Assembly (NCBI GenBank): GCA_024734495.1
Contig: JALMQS010000615.1
Span: forward strand, 713,173-777,172
Origin: Forficula auricularia
Taxonomy: Eukaryota; Arthropoda; Insecta; Dermaptera; Forficulidae
Length of the DNA stretch: 64,000 nucleotides
Direction: 5' to 3'
Both the position numbers and the translations under genes were made by a program. Positions 52,401 through 61,400 of this stretch are shown piece by piece; positions within the stretch are counted from its first letter, which is position 1; every line of letters begins with the position of its first letter. A model generated the notes under the pieces. The model ran no database searches, was not told the origin of the DNA, and saw only the letters and a list, made by a program, of their open reading frames with translations.

Positions 52401-55400
52401 ACTTGGCCAACACACTGCCGAGTTGCTAGGCAAAATATTAAGATTGTGGAGAAAATTCAAGTCGGGGAGGAGAAAGAATATAATTTGAATTAAAATAAAA
52501 GAAATTATTCTGTAAAATAATTGTTTTTAAAATAATTTTGTAAAAATTACAAATGTATGTAATAATCCAAAACCCAAATAGAGTAAGTGTAATAAATAAA
52601 TAATAAAAATACATACGCAGTGCCAAGATCCAAAAATTTGGTTCCTTCCTCTTCTGGAATCATTTCTCCTAATTGGGACAACATTATATTGGTCAATTGA
52701 GAATTTTTAATGCTAATTGGCACCTCTAGAAATAGAGTTTCATAACCAATTTTCAAATTTCGTAGAGCTTCAGGAGTAAATTCATTTTCTTTATACATTG
52801 CAATGGCTTGAGGAGTCAAACGATAAGCTTTCAGGGTGAGAAATCCTCTTGCAGTTTTTTGGGTATCTGATTAAAAAAAAGGCATGAATAATTGGTTGTT
52901 TTTTGAATTATGAATTTGATTTAATGTAACATACCGTAGATTACAACTACGGATTCTTCAATAGATGTTTGGTAACTGTACTGAGACTCTAGAAGAGGTA
53001 AGCTCAGAAAATTGCCTACATCCGCACTCTGGTACCAGCCAACGTGGAAATGATCAACATTCACTCGGCGAAGTCGTCGCATCATCGCAAGTTGATATTC
53101 CTCTGGAAATTATTAGGACAAATTAGTATTAAACTAGTATTATATAGTAAAAAAAGTAAAGAGCAAAGTAGTAATATGGTCTATTCCAGGGGTGTCTAAT
53201 CTGAGTTGATTTCAAAGATATGATGATATATTCTTATATAGACATTCTTTCTTTTAGTTGATCATAATATGTATCTTGTTTTTTCTGTCTATTAATAAAA
53301 TTAAAGAATACAATAGCTTATTTATTATTATTTTTTTGTCTATTGCTTTACTTCTAAATGTAGTGTAGACAGAATTTTTAGAAAAAATTGTCTTGGGGAG
53401 CAGATAAAATATATTGATTCTAACGGTAGTTTTTAAGTAAAAAACAGTAAATAATGCATAGCCCCCGCAAAGGGGGTCCAAATGCACATATGGGTTCCGG
53501 GGACCAGACGTGACATGTTAGAAAAAAATGCGTAGGGTGACCAACTTTTTCCACTTCATAAAAAACATATACCTATTCTATAATAAGGAGCCCACCTCAC
53601 ATTTTGGGTCCCAGGTAATGAAATAATGTACAATGATATCCGCTTTACAAATATAGAATAATCAAATGAAATATGTGGAAAGCCATACTACATTTAAAAG
53701 TAAACAATAGACAAAAAACAATAATAAACAATCATATTCTTGAATTTTTACCATTACTTGAGATAGGGAAGTTTAATTATTAACGAATTAATTTTGTTCA
53801 TTTATATTGTTGATTTTGTTAATTTTATATGGCGTGAATGTTTTTATTATATATTTGAGATTCTGTTAAATAAAGCCTATATTCTGAGGGTGTACTCTTG
53901 TTCAATTTATTTAAAGAATTCAAATACATAATAAAAACATTCACGCGATTTATAATTAACCAAGTCAACAATATAAATAAACAAAATTAATTTATTAATA
54001 ATAATTAAACTTTCCTATCTCTCAACTAAAAGAAAGAATTAATGACCGACCAAAGGTTCGGTTTCGGCCGAAAATCTAGTTTTTCACAACAGTTTCGGCT
54101 TCGGTCAAAAAATCTAGTTTTGGCAACACTTTCGGTTTCGGCCAAAAAATCTAGTTTTGGCAACACTTTCGGTTTCGGCCAAAAAATCTAGTTTTGACAA
54201 CAGTTTCGGCTTCGGCCAAAAAATCTAGTTTTGGCAACAGTTTCGGTTTCGGCCAAAAAATATAGTTTTGACAACAATTTCGGTTTCGTACAAAAAATCT
54301 AGTTTTCACAACGATTTCGGCCAAAAAATCTAGTTTTGGCAACATTTTCTGTTTCGGCCAAAAAATCTAGTTATGTCAACAGAAACTGGCGGTTTCATAA
54401 TGTTCTAGGTGGAGTAGAAGGTAGTGCTCAACGTCTCAAAAGTTTTAGAACTTTTGTTATTTTGTTATTTTTTAAATATTAATTTCTGGGTTCTTCTTTT
54501 TTTCTAAATGGTATTTTTGTGAAAGAAATACCAAGATAAATGTATTAAAAAGTTAAAAAATTAGAACTATCAATAGTTGTTTGTGAGTGAGGACTGTTTT
54601 TATACAAGTGATTGTTTTGGACTTTTTTGTGACAATATGGCTTTGTCATCAACTTCAACACGTCAACACGTCAAGCGGCGAAATTGCTTGAAGTGGCACT
54701 GGCGCAAACGCAGTTTATAATGTACTAACTGAATGGGGTTTGGAGAAGATAGTCGTCATGTGTTTGGACACTACATCCGTTAATACAGGGTTGAAAAATG
54801 GACCTTGTGTTATGTTGGAACATAAAGTTGGAGAAAAATTATTATGGCTAGCATGGAGGCACCACATTTTGGAGATTGTTCTCAGTATAGTACTATTTAC
54901 TCTCTGTTACGGAGCATCCAGTTCTCCTGACATTCCTTTATTCAAAAGATTCAAGGCAGCATGGCCCTCTATACACAAAAAAAACTATCAACCATTGGAA
55001 GAAGCTCCTGGTAGTGCAAATTTAAAGCTCATAGCAGTAAATGCCTTATTAGTTGCCTTAGAAAGGAAAAACCAGCCCAGAGACGATTACATGGAGTTAA
55101 TAGAGCTGTCTCTACTAGCTCTGTTCCATACTCCAGATAAAATTAATTGGAGAGCTCCAGGTGCAGTACAGCACGCTCGTTGGATGGCAAAACTGTTATA
55201 CGCCAATAAAATTCACTTGTTTCGTGAGGAAGACGGTTTCAAAACCACACAAAAGGAAAAATCGCAGTTAGAGCGCTTTGTGAAGTTTGGAGCTCTTGTA
55301 TATGTAAAATATTGGTTTGAAGACCCTATGGCTTCAAATGCTGATTGGGCAGACCTTTCTCTGTGGAAAGACATGACCAATTATGAAGTTATTGATCCTC

Positions 55401-58400
55401 AAATTAGTGAAGTGGTTAAAAATACCATAAAATCTCATCTTTGGTAACTCTCGGATGGTTTGCCAGCGCTTATTTATTCTCGAGAAAGTATCAAATGAGA
55501 CAAAGGTGGAGATTGTCAAGAAGATGGAGTGTGAGCCTACTGACCGGAAGATAAGAGGAGATTCATCACTTTTAACGAACAAAGCCGTTTTGGTTGATTT
55601 TGCCAATAGAAGATCATTGCAGCTGTTTGACAAGTTAAAAATAAATTCAATTTTTTTGATCACATATCCACAGCAATGAACATTACATTAGTGGTAAACA
55701 AAGCACAAAAACCCTGAAAGTTGATGAATGATATAGCTGAGCGTGGTGTCAAACTGTTTGAAGAGTTTAATAAGCTTCTGACAAATGACGAAGAAGAGAA
55801 ACAGTTGCTCCTGCAAGTGGTTGAAGTTAACAGAATGTGGGTTCCGACCAAAAGGACAAAACAAACAGTTGTTGAAAGTTTGGAGCCGTCAACTTCAAAG
55901 GATTAAGTCATGTTTATTTACCCCACTCACTACTTTACTATAATTATTCACCAATATTATACTATGAAATAAACTACTTCTCAGCTAGTTGACTTAATTT
56001 AAAACAACCCTCAAAATTCCGGATTTTTCAAATTTATTCTTAATATTACATGTCTTTGAGCACTGTCTTCCAATTGGAATATTTTCTTCAAACTTTGTCA
56101 GAATACTGGTTTTATTAATAGTAAAAAATTTAGACGACGAGGATCTCGTTGCGGAAAGCGAAAATGATCTCCAAAGACTCTTACCTAATTTTGCACTTTC
56201 CTGCGAAAAATTTCAACTCAAGATATCTTCGAAAAAGACGAAAACACTCACAATATTGAAGGAGACAATAAAAGAGTGTGTCTTCTGCTGGAATTATAAA
56301 TTTTATTTATTTATAACGAGACTATAGTTTCGAGGGCTTTGCCCTCTTCATCAGTCTATTTCAATGTATTCACAGAAATTCATTTATTAATCTATAGTCT
56401 CGTTATAAATAAAATAAAATTTATAATTCCATTAATATACTCATTTTATATTGTCTCCTTCAATTATTTTTTAATTAATATTCATTTTCTAAAATAATCC
56501 ATCGTCAGAAGCGGCGCTTAAAAACCGCCAAATATGTAGCTGCGGTGGCGTTAATACGTAAGTACCAAAAAATGTTAAGAGGATTGAATTAAGCGCTGGC
56601 ATGAGTGCATCGCAGTCGATGAGGAGTACTTTGAATGGGACAATATCGATTTTGATTAATAAATTTGTATTTTCTGAATAAATTCCTGAAACTTTTTGAT
56701 CAAGGAAGTATAAACACTCACGAGTAAATAAATGGAATCACTCTCTTTTCATTAATTCAATGATATTTTGTATATTTCTTTGTAATTTATTAGAAATTTA
56801 AATATTTTTTCTACAAGTTTCATTTTTCAGCATTTAATGAGCCCTCTACACAATGGCCCAACCTGAGCCAAACATGTTGACCATGTTGGCCACCAGTAAA
56901 ACGAGTTAATTTGACGGTGCCTCTACACAGTGGTCCAATGTCTGTGGCCTTGTGGAAACGACACCTAACCACTGGGCGATTTCGTTGCCTAACATTGGCC
57001 CTCTTTGATATATCGAAAAAACCGCTCCGAAGTCCAACCCTCGCCAGTGTCAACCAATGACCAATACAAGCCAAGCCCCCTCTATACATTGGATTTGGTT
57101 TTTTTTTTGGCTTTAGAGAACTATGCCCATACAGCCACGCAATTAATGATTCTATAATTTAAAGTGAAAAATGATGGTACAATTGAAGAAAGAAAAAACT
57201 GTTAAATATGTATCTAATTTATAACTCAATTTTGCAGCTGATGAAAAAAAAAGGCTACTTTATGTAAAATTTCTTCCTCTTCTAAAGCTAGCAGATTCGT
57301 AATATTAAAAGGCGCAGTCAAGCCAGAGGCAAATAAATAATTTAATAACTTGTTCGATTCTCTTTTAAATTTAGTACAATTAAAAATTAGATGGTTGGCA
57401 GATTCTTCATCTAGGTTGCAGTAAATGCACATCGGGCTTTCAAAAATGCCTATTTTGAATAGATGTGCTGGAAAGCGTCCATGGTTAAACATTAGTCTAA
57501 CTAATGTAGTACAGTGGTACCTTGAGATACGAATTCAATTCGTTCTGTGATCATCGTCGTATGGCAAAAATATCGTATCTCAAAGCAATTTTTCCCATTT
57601 AAAATAATGTAATATATATTAATGTGTTCTAGCGATATGAAACTAACCCAAAACACAGTTAAATTACACATAATATACACAATTTGTATATAAATAAACG
57701 AGTAATAACACACATTTTTATTAATCATCACTTTAACGTCAGGCCTTTTTGGCCTCACTTTCCTGACTTTCACTGCGTGAGACCTTCATAAGGTAACGAT
57801 CAAGAGAGGTCTGTTTCTGCCTTCTTTTTAAAATGTTACGAAAGAATGTGAGACACCTATCATCAAATAAGGCACAATAAGATACATTCGTATCTCAAAT
57901 TTTTTGTTGTATGTCGAGGTATAAATTTTAGAATATTTCATGTCGTATCTCAAAACATTCGTATGTTAGGACATTCCGACCCAGATGCACATCATCAAGC
58001 CAATGCTTCTTTGGAATGTTAGGGTGTAGAAGAGGCTTTGGATTGAATTGGCCCAAATTGGCTCATAGTGTAGAGGAGGCATAAAATAAATCTAGAATGA
58101 TAACCTAATGGAAATATATTATTATTATTATATTTGAGAATGAAAAATACATTTAACAACGCGCAAGGGAGGTGATTCCATTTCTTTGCTCGTGAGTGTA
58201 TATATACAGGGTGACCACGAGAAACATTTACGTTTTAGAAATAAAAAAACAATATTAATCTTTCAAGATACTATTTATTTAACTTAAGTTACATATTTGT
58301 GGTTATACGCCATTTACTTTACTTGGAGAAAATGATGTCAGGAAGGTGACGTCCCTCTTCCCTGAGGCAATTCTCCATTCTGTCCAGGAAGCTCCTCCAC

Positions 58401-59284
58401 AGGTCCTGACAGGTCACCTGATTTCAAGATTTGGAGATGTGCACTGGCCTCCTCGATCTCCGGACCTTAACATGTGTGATTTTTATTTGTGGGGACATTT
58501 GAAAGAGCAAGTTTATCGACATAAACCCCGTACTTTAGATGACTTGAAAGCGGCGATACGTACTGAGGTGGCGTTGATCACTGAGGATACACTGGAACGA
58601 GGGTGGATGAGCTTCCTGGACAGAATAGAAAATTGCCTCAGGGAAGAAGGACGTCACCTTCCTGACATCATTTTCTCTACGTAAAGTAAATGGCGTATAA
58701 CCACAACTATGTAACTTAAGTTAAATAAATTATATCTTGAAAAATTAGTATTGTTTTTTTATTTCTAAAACGTAAATGTTTCTCGTGGTCACCCTATATA
58801 TATGTCTATATTTATTTGCATCAGGCAGAGGACAACCTCCTTGTTTCTCTTTATGATTCTGAAGTAATGTCCCCAAAATCGAATTATTAGATTTTAATTG
58901 GCTTCCCAAAAAAAACCTTCCCCGATGAAAAAATCAATTAATTAATGAGTAAGTAATTGGTTGGTTGGTTCTGTTACCTTCATCCATGGATTCATCATTA
59001 TGTTTGGGGAATGGAAAGCAATTGGTAATTTCGAGGCAATTATCGACAACTAACCCGAGCAGAGCTCCCTGGGCCACTTCCAAATTCCCTGTCGATTCTT
59101 CATGACTATGTTTAATCATTTTCATTACAGCCTTAAAAAATTAAACATTATTTAAAATAGAATATATATTATATAGTAAAATTAATTTTAATATATCTAC
59201 CAATCCGTCCATTTGAACATTATTTATTAAAGGTTCTTCTGAATGCAGATTATTTCTACGTAAATGACTTTTACCACTCGCCAT
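45679..59284 (-). CDS. eIF3h: Eukaryotic translation initiation factor 3 subunit H, complete, six exons
   Basis: MPN-domain subunit of the eIF3 complex that promotes 43S and 48S assembly; cytoplasmic. Exons on the minus strand: 59284-59201, 59131-58978, 53102-52935, 52866-52617, 47347-47212 and 45921-45679; all GT-AG, phases consistent, 1035 bp including the stop, 344 residues (human 352). Start context ACAATGGCG. Motifs: [15 protein letters not shown] and [19 protein letters not shown] (MPN core), [52 protein letters not shown], and the C-terminal [10 protein letters not shown] and [10 protein letters not shown]. The MPN metal ligands are not kept, as in other eIF3h proteins, so it is not a protease. 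Introns 2, 4 and 5 carry the TEs. Confidence 0.96.
46204..46250 (-). ncRNA. Hammerhead ribozyme, minimal type I (candidate)
   Basis: CTGAAGA at 46244-46238, stem II GGAGA/TCTCC, GAAA at 46219-46216 then CGTC; stem I GTTACC with GGTTTAAC. Mirror of 46285-46330. Confidence 0.72.
46285..46330 (+). ncRNA. Hammerhead ribozyme, minimal type I (candidate)
   Basis: CTGAAGA at 46291-46297, stem II GGAGA/TCTCC, GAAA at 46315-46318, CGTC with predicted cleavage after 46322, stem I GTTACC/GGTTTAAC. The ACGT stem III strand suggests dimer-dependent activity. Confidence 0.74.
46467..46501 (-). ncRNA. Hammerhead ribozyme (candidate)
   Basis: CTGATGA at 46501-46495, stem II GAAGAC-type pairing with GTCTTC, GAAA at 46478-46475, CTATAGTC (stem III AC/GT, TATA loop). 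Confidence 0.65.
46680..46935. repeat. Palindrome with degraded hammerhead-like core
   Basis: Inverted GTGGTGTTTCACAAAAGTGG-type arms around 46805. The minus strand at 46765-46789 has CCGATGA, a GGG/CCC stem and GAAA, one base from the hammerhead core. It is within the outer element at 46000-47150. Confidence 0.45.
47013..47047 (+). ncRNA. Hammerhead ribozyme (candidate)
   Basis: Mirror of 46467-46501: CTGATGA at 47013-47019, stem II GAAGAC/GTCTTC with a CAA loop, GAAA at 47036-47039, CTATAGTC. Confidence 0.68.
47212..47347 (-). CDS. eIF3h: eIF3h exon 5
   Basis: [20 protein letters not shown] then Gln-rich [18 protein letters not shown], the helical segment after the MPN domain. The acceptor is TTTTTAG and the donor GTAAAT. 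Confidence 0.94.
47447..48483. mobile_element. hAT element with perfect 8-bp TSD, carrying a family A insertion
   Basis: TTATATAG flanks both ends (47439-47446 and 48484-48491). Ends: CAGGGGTAGCCACAACG with CTCGCGAGCCGCATGCGG just inside, and TTAGTGGCCATCCCTG. No transposase is kept. A family A copy (47560-48258) lies inside, so two events are stacked. Confidence 0.88.
47560..48258 (-). repeat. Family A copy inside the hAT
   Basis: GACTTTACCATACAACCTGG at one end, TTGACCATACCCTGTATGG at the other. It shares internal CTAGTTTTTGAGCTAGCTCG with the copy at 1-420. Confidence 0.68.
48500..48735 (-). repeat. Gypsy-type polypurine tract and LTR start
   Basis: On the minus strand a coding tail (48740-48865) is followed by TTTTGGAGGGGGGAA (polypurine tract) and then TGTAATAATTATG, the expected LTR start. 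The LTR-like body contains an internal palindrome (TTTATTCGCCTATTGTTACA and inverse) at 48560-48690. Confidence 0.5.
48740..48880 (-). pseudogene. Gypsy-type polyprotein C-terminal remnant
   Basis: Reads [40 protein letters not shown] and EL then a stop, just before the polypurine tract. The basic tail and K-PSYxEDY end resemble Gypsy integrase C termini. A second copy in opposite orientation lies at 49940-50030 ([20 protein letters not shown]). Confidence 0.45.
48890..49935 (-). pseudogene. CR1-like LINE, reverse transcriptase 3' portion and 3' UTR
   Basis: The minus frame at 49840-49265 reads [85 protein letters not shown] and [11 protein letters not shown]. After frameshifts it continues to [19 protein letters not shown] near 49080. 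The tail (48890-48985) matches the SINE tail. It is 5'-truncated. Confidence 0.85.
50040..50950. other. Repeat fragments, no gene
   Basis: Contains ATGCCAAATTTCAGCATTCT (also at 52135-52160) and a GC-richer piece with GGGCGCCGCAATTTTTACTC and GACGGCGCCCCCAAGCG at 50785-50880 that looks like a transposon end. No frame is convincing. Confidence 0.35.
50955..51105. other. Unassigned GC-balanced segment
   Basis: Open in both directions (minus [16 protein letters not shown]..., plus [15 protein letters not shown]...), base composition less AT-rich than the surroundings, and not repeated in the window. Not recognised; it could be a fragment of a TE protein or host exon, but no splice sites fit. 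Confidence 0.25.
51106..51850. mobile_element. Palindromic family G element, copy 2
   Basis: Left arm CGGGTGAG-like start with TTTATCTTGAGACAGTCTTA, right arm its inverse ending AAAAAACTTACCCGGTATAA. The interior (51310-51480) matches 19790-19960 and the intron block 11890-12050. It lies in eIF3h intron 4. Confidence 0.68.
52617..52866 (-). CDS. eIF3h: eIF3h exon 4
   Basis: [20 protein letters not shown], then [19 protein letters not shown] and [13 protein letters not shown]. The acceptor is TTAATCAG and the donor GTATGT. Confidence 0.95.
52935..53102 (-). CDS. eIF3h: eIF3h exon 3
   Basis: [55 protein letters not shown]: the second half of the MPN fold. Confidence 0.95.
53120..53760. other. 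eIF3h intron 2 part, no gene
   Basis: AT-rich, with a short non-AT-rich stretch (53460-53620) ending GGTCCCAGGTAATGAAATAA that looks like a transposon end. Nothing else recognised. Confidence 0.3.
53765..54020. mobile_element. Palindromic MITE, best copy
   Basis: TTTAATTATTAACGAATTAA to ATTAATAATAATTAAAC, with inverted GGCGTGAATGTTTTTATTAT and ATAATAAAAACATTCACGCG. About 250 bp, centre near 53890. Confidence 0.65.
54042..54392. repeat. 36-bp minisatellite, about nine copies
   Basis: Unit TTTCGGTTTCGGCCAAAAAA followed by TCTAGTTTTGGCAACA, with small length and base differences between copies. The minus-strand frame made from it is not a gene. Confidence 0.85.
54690..55910 (+). pseudogene. 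TE-encoded protein, [13 protein letters not shown] type (hAT-related?)
   Basis: A 235-codon frame (54740-55447) reads [113 protein letters not shown]. Downstream frames (55455-55906) appear to continue the same protein with shifts. D-T-T-x-N-TG and the RHH-x-E block are where hAT transposases have their first catalytic aspartate and C-x-x-H. Class is uncertain. No termini were found; it lies in eIF3h intron 2. Confidence 0.6.
56125..56258 (+). pseudogene. LINE reverse transcriptase fragment (decayed YADD region)
   Basis: Reads [20 protein letters not shown] then [17 protein letters not shown], the segment around and after the YADD motif in RTE-like LINEs, with the catalytic residues altered. 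It is cut off by the hammerhead element that begins at about 56258. Confidence 0.65.
56258..56465. mobile_element. Hammerhead element (GAGGGC family), shortened
   Basis: Starts GAAGGAGACAATAAAAGAGT and ends TTGTCTCCTTCAA. The left arm is intact and the right arm has lost its core (only CTATAGTCTCGTTATAAAT remains). It interrupts the LINE fragment at 56125. Confidence 0.7.
56320..56354 (-). ncRNA. Hammerhead ribozyme (candidate)
   Basis: CTGATGA at 56354-56348, stem II GAGGGC/GCCCTC with an AAA loop, GAAA at 56331-56328, CTATAGTC. Identical in core to 21694-21747. Confidence 0.72.
57226..57492 (-). pseudogene. LINE C-terminal C-C-H-C fragment
   Basis: [37 protein letters not shown], with the C-x2-C-x8-H-x4-C zinc knuckle typical of the end of Jockey- or R1-type ORF2. 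No other domains are kept. Confidence 0.7.
57512..57990 (-). pseudogene. Tigger/pogo-like transposon remnant
   Basis: The left terminus CAGTGGTACCTTGAGATACG is of the Tigger type. The minus strand at 57845-57745 reads [15 protein letters not shown] and a stop after EAKKA, the C-terminal tail of Tigger/jerky-type transposases. GTATCTCAAA repeats occur at both ends. Confidence 0.7.
58207..58796. mobile_element. DUF4817/mariner-like foldback element
   Basis: Ends CAGGGTGACCACGAG and CTCGTGGTCACCCT in TA-rich flanks. About 190 bp at each end is inverted. The left arm is the reverse copy of the right end including the transposase C terminus, so the element arose by an end-duplication event. Confidence 0.82.
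58395..58684 (+). pseudogene. Transposase C-terminal fragment (WPPRSPDL type)
   Basis: [55 protein letters not shown] and [14 protein letters not shown]-x-RSPDLxPCDFxLWG is the last catalytic motif of the mariner-like transposases that carry DUF4817. The 19490-19725 fragment is the N-terminal domain of the same group. Confidence 0.78.
58978..59131 (-). CDS. eIF3h: eIF3h exon 2
   Basis: [51 protein letters not shown]. The acceptor is TTTTTTAAG and the donor GTAACA. Confidence 0.95.
59201..59284 (-). CDS. eIF3h: eIF3h exon 1
   Basis: Start codon at 59284-59282; [20 protein letters not shown] then NNVQMDGL and a GTAGAT donor. Confidence 0.94.
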
Positions 59285-59487
59285 TGTAAAGATTTATTTA
59301 AGTAATATATTTGAACGAAACTAATTTAATATTAAGATATTATTTATAAATATGGTTACACGTTTTTAATTGTAATAAAATGTGTGTTGTTAATAATAAT
59401 AAGAGGAATGAGAGAGGCCGAGATTGACAGTCAAGTCAATTGAACATCTTAAAAAGAAATAAAATTTAATTTTGATTTCAAATAAAC
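59285..59487. other. eIF3h 5' flank
   Basis: About 200 bp of non-repeated AT-rich sequence upstream of the eIF3h start, with one less AT-rich stretch (GAATGAGAGAGGCCGAGATT, 59403-59422). Likely promoter and 5' UTR; no TATA box assigned. Confidence 0.4.
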
Positions 59488-60450
59488 ATTATTTTTATTA
59501 AAATAAATTCTAAAAAAATTTTAAATTAATATTATATTATTTAAAATTAAGATTTTTTAGAAAAATAAATAAATTAGTTGTAGCGCGGGTTTTTTAAAAA
59601 CATTTGATTATTTTTTTTTTGCTCAACGCTCTGACAAACACACAAACTAGCATACGCGGATCTATATAACGAGCTTTGAGGGCGTGCCGAAGCCCTGGCG
59701 GGCAGCGTCTCGGTCCAAAAATTTTATTCGTCTTAAAAACCACACTCAAAATCAGGCGCGGATCCAGACCTCTGTTTGGGGGGGGGGGCGGTCACCGGTA
59801 TATAAGATCTACTTTTGATCTCGGAAGTGTGTCGCGATCGAATTGTCCAAGCGAGAGGGGGGGATCGCACCGCCCCCACATAGAACTTTATTTTCTTCAA
59901 TTTTAAAATTTAATGTTATTAAAAAAAAATTAAATAAACATATAAAAAATGTTGATCTCCAATGCTTTGGGGGGGGGGGGGGGGCGGTCGCCCCCATCAG
60001 AACCCCTGTATCCGCGCATGCTCAAAATGTATACCCGTAAACTACCGAAAATACATCGTCTCTCTAAAAGTTTTGCCTCTTTAATTTTTGAGTGGCGAAA
60101 GGGGGAGGATTATTTTTATTAAAATAAATTCTAAAAATTTTTTAAATTGATATTATATTATTTAAATTTACGTTTTTTTAGAAAATAAATAAATTAGTTG
60201 TAGCGCGGGTTTTTTAAAAACATTTGATTATTTTTTTGCTCAACGCTCTGACAAACACACAAACTAGCATACGCGGATCTATATAACGAGCTTTGAGGGC
60301 GTGCAAGCCCTGGCGGGCAGCGTCTCGGTCCAAAAAATTTACATTCTTCTTAAAAACCACACTCAAAATGTATACCCGTAAACTACCAAAAATACATCGT
60401 CTCTTAAAAGTTTTGCCTCTTTAATTTTTGAGTGGCGAAGGGGGGGAGGA
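59488..60450 (+). repeat. Tandem partial copies of the tRNA-headed repeat
   Basis: GTAGCGCGGGTTTTTTAAAA, CAACGCTCTGACAAACACAC and GGCGGGCAGCGTCTCGGTCC occur at 59580-59725 and 60195-60335. The first copy is interrupted by the hAT MITE at 59753. The unit continues to the tRNA-like segment at 60776, as in the inverted copy at 11280-11880. Confidence 0.65.
59753..60020. mobile_element. hAT MITE with perfect 8-bp TSD
   Basis: CTCAAAAT at 59745-59752 and 60021-60028. Ends CAGGCGCGGATCCAGACC and TGTATCCGCGCATG, followed inward by G-rich tracts on both sides. 268 bp, no coding. Confidence 0.9.
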
Positions 60451-60775
60451 ATAATTATCAATATATTTAATGTTTCTTAATTTAAAATGAATTGGAGTCT
60501 TTCATTTCAAAATTCGAGTCCAAATTACAATTATATTTCAAATTTGCCTGGTTAATGAAAATCGATTGGAGCCATCAGTTTAAAATCCGAGCTGACAATT
60601 ATATTTCAAATTTGCCTCGTTAATTAATATATATTTAATGTTTCTTAATTTAAAATCTATTGGTGTTTTTTCATTTTCATTCGAGTTCAAATGAATAGAA
60701 TATTATCTCGACACAAAGTCTAAATCAAAAAATATATAGTTTTAGTAACAGAAATCAAGATATAAATATTAATGT

Positions 60776-60845
60776 TGCATTGGTGTAATGGCTAGAGCTG
60801 ATGCCCTTAGTTCAAGAGTTCGTCGGTTCGATTCTAGGCAAGAGG
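60776..60845 (+). repeat. tRNA-like sequence (SINE head)
   Basis: TTGGTGTAATGGCTAGAGC (A box) and TCGGTTCGATTCTAGGC (B box). Near-identical inverted copy at 11335-11402. Confidence 0.65.
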
Positions 60846-60914
60846 GTAATTTTTTTAAAGAAAATTCTCTCAGCGTTGTTACAAATTAATCTAGGCTCTT
60901 ATATATAGTATATA

Positions 60915-61400
60915 TTATGGGCTTTTGGGGCTGGAGCCAGTGGCGTACTCAAAGGGGGCAAAGGGAACAACCCCCTATCTTTACTCCCCCCTCCCGCTCT
61001 CACTATTTACATCTAATCAAAATCAAAAGGGAAAAAACAAGAAACTTTGGAAAATGAGTACCTTTTAAGTTTTTTACACGCTTTATATTAGCTTCACCTG
61101 TTTTTATGTATGTATTCATTTATCTATCTATCAATGTGACTTTTTTTCTCTTAAATTCCGCAAACATTTCTCTATAAAAATAATTAATTGTTTACCTACT
61201 CAATTTAAAATGAAATTATTCCAACAGCCATCGAAGCTAACAGTAAGTAAATACATATTTTGAACAAAACAAATACTTACTAGGCCAGAAGCTCAGTATA
61301 TCGGGTGGGGGGGGGGTTTCCAGCTTACATTAATTGCGGAAAAGATTTTTTTCTAGGATCGCTTGGTATGGTGTGGTTATGCCAAATCTAAGTTTGCGAC
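60915..61400. other. Unassigned, with transposon-like ends
   Basis: CCAGTGGCGTACTCAAAGGG at 60940 resembles a transposon terminus; GTGGGGGGGGGGTTTCC lies at 61305. No coding frame. Confidence 0.3.

Larger units (their letters stand above)
56838..58082. mobile_element. Possible DNA transposon with CTCTACAC ends
   Basis: GAGCCCTCTACACAATGGCC at the left and TGGCTCATAGTGTAGAGGAG at the right are roughly inverted, with internal TGCCTCTACACAGTGG. The interval contains a LINE and a Tigger-like fragment. Boundaries uncertain. Confidence 0.35.
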
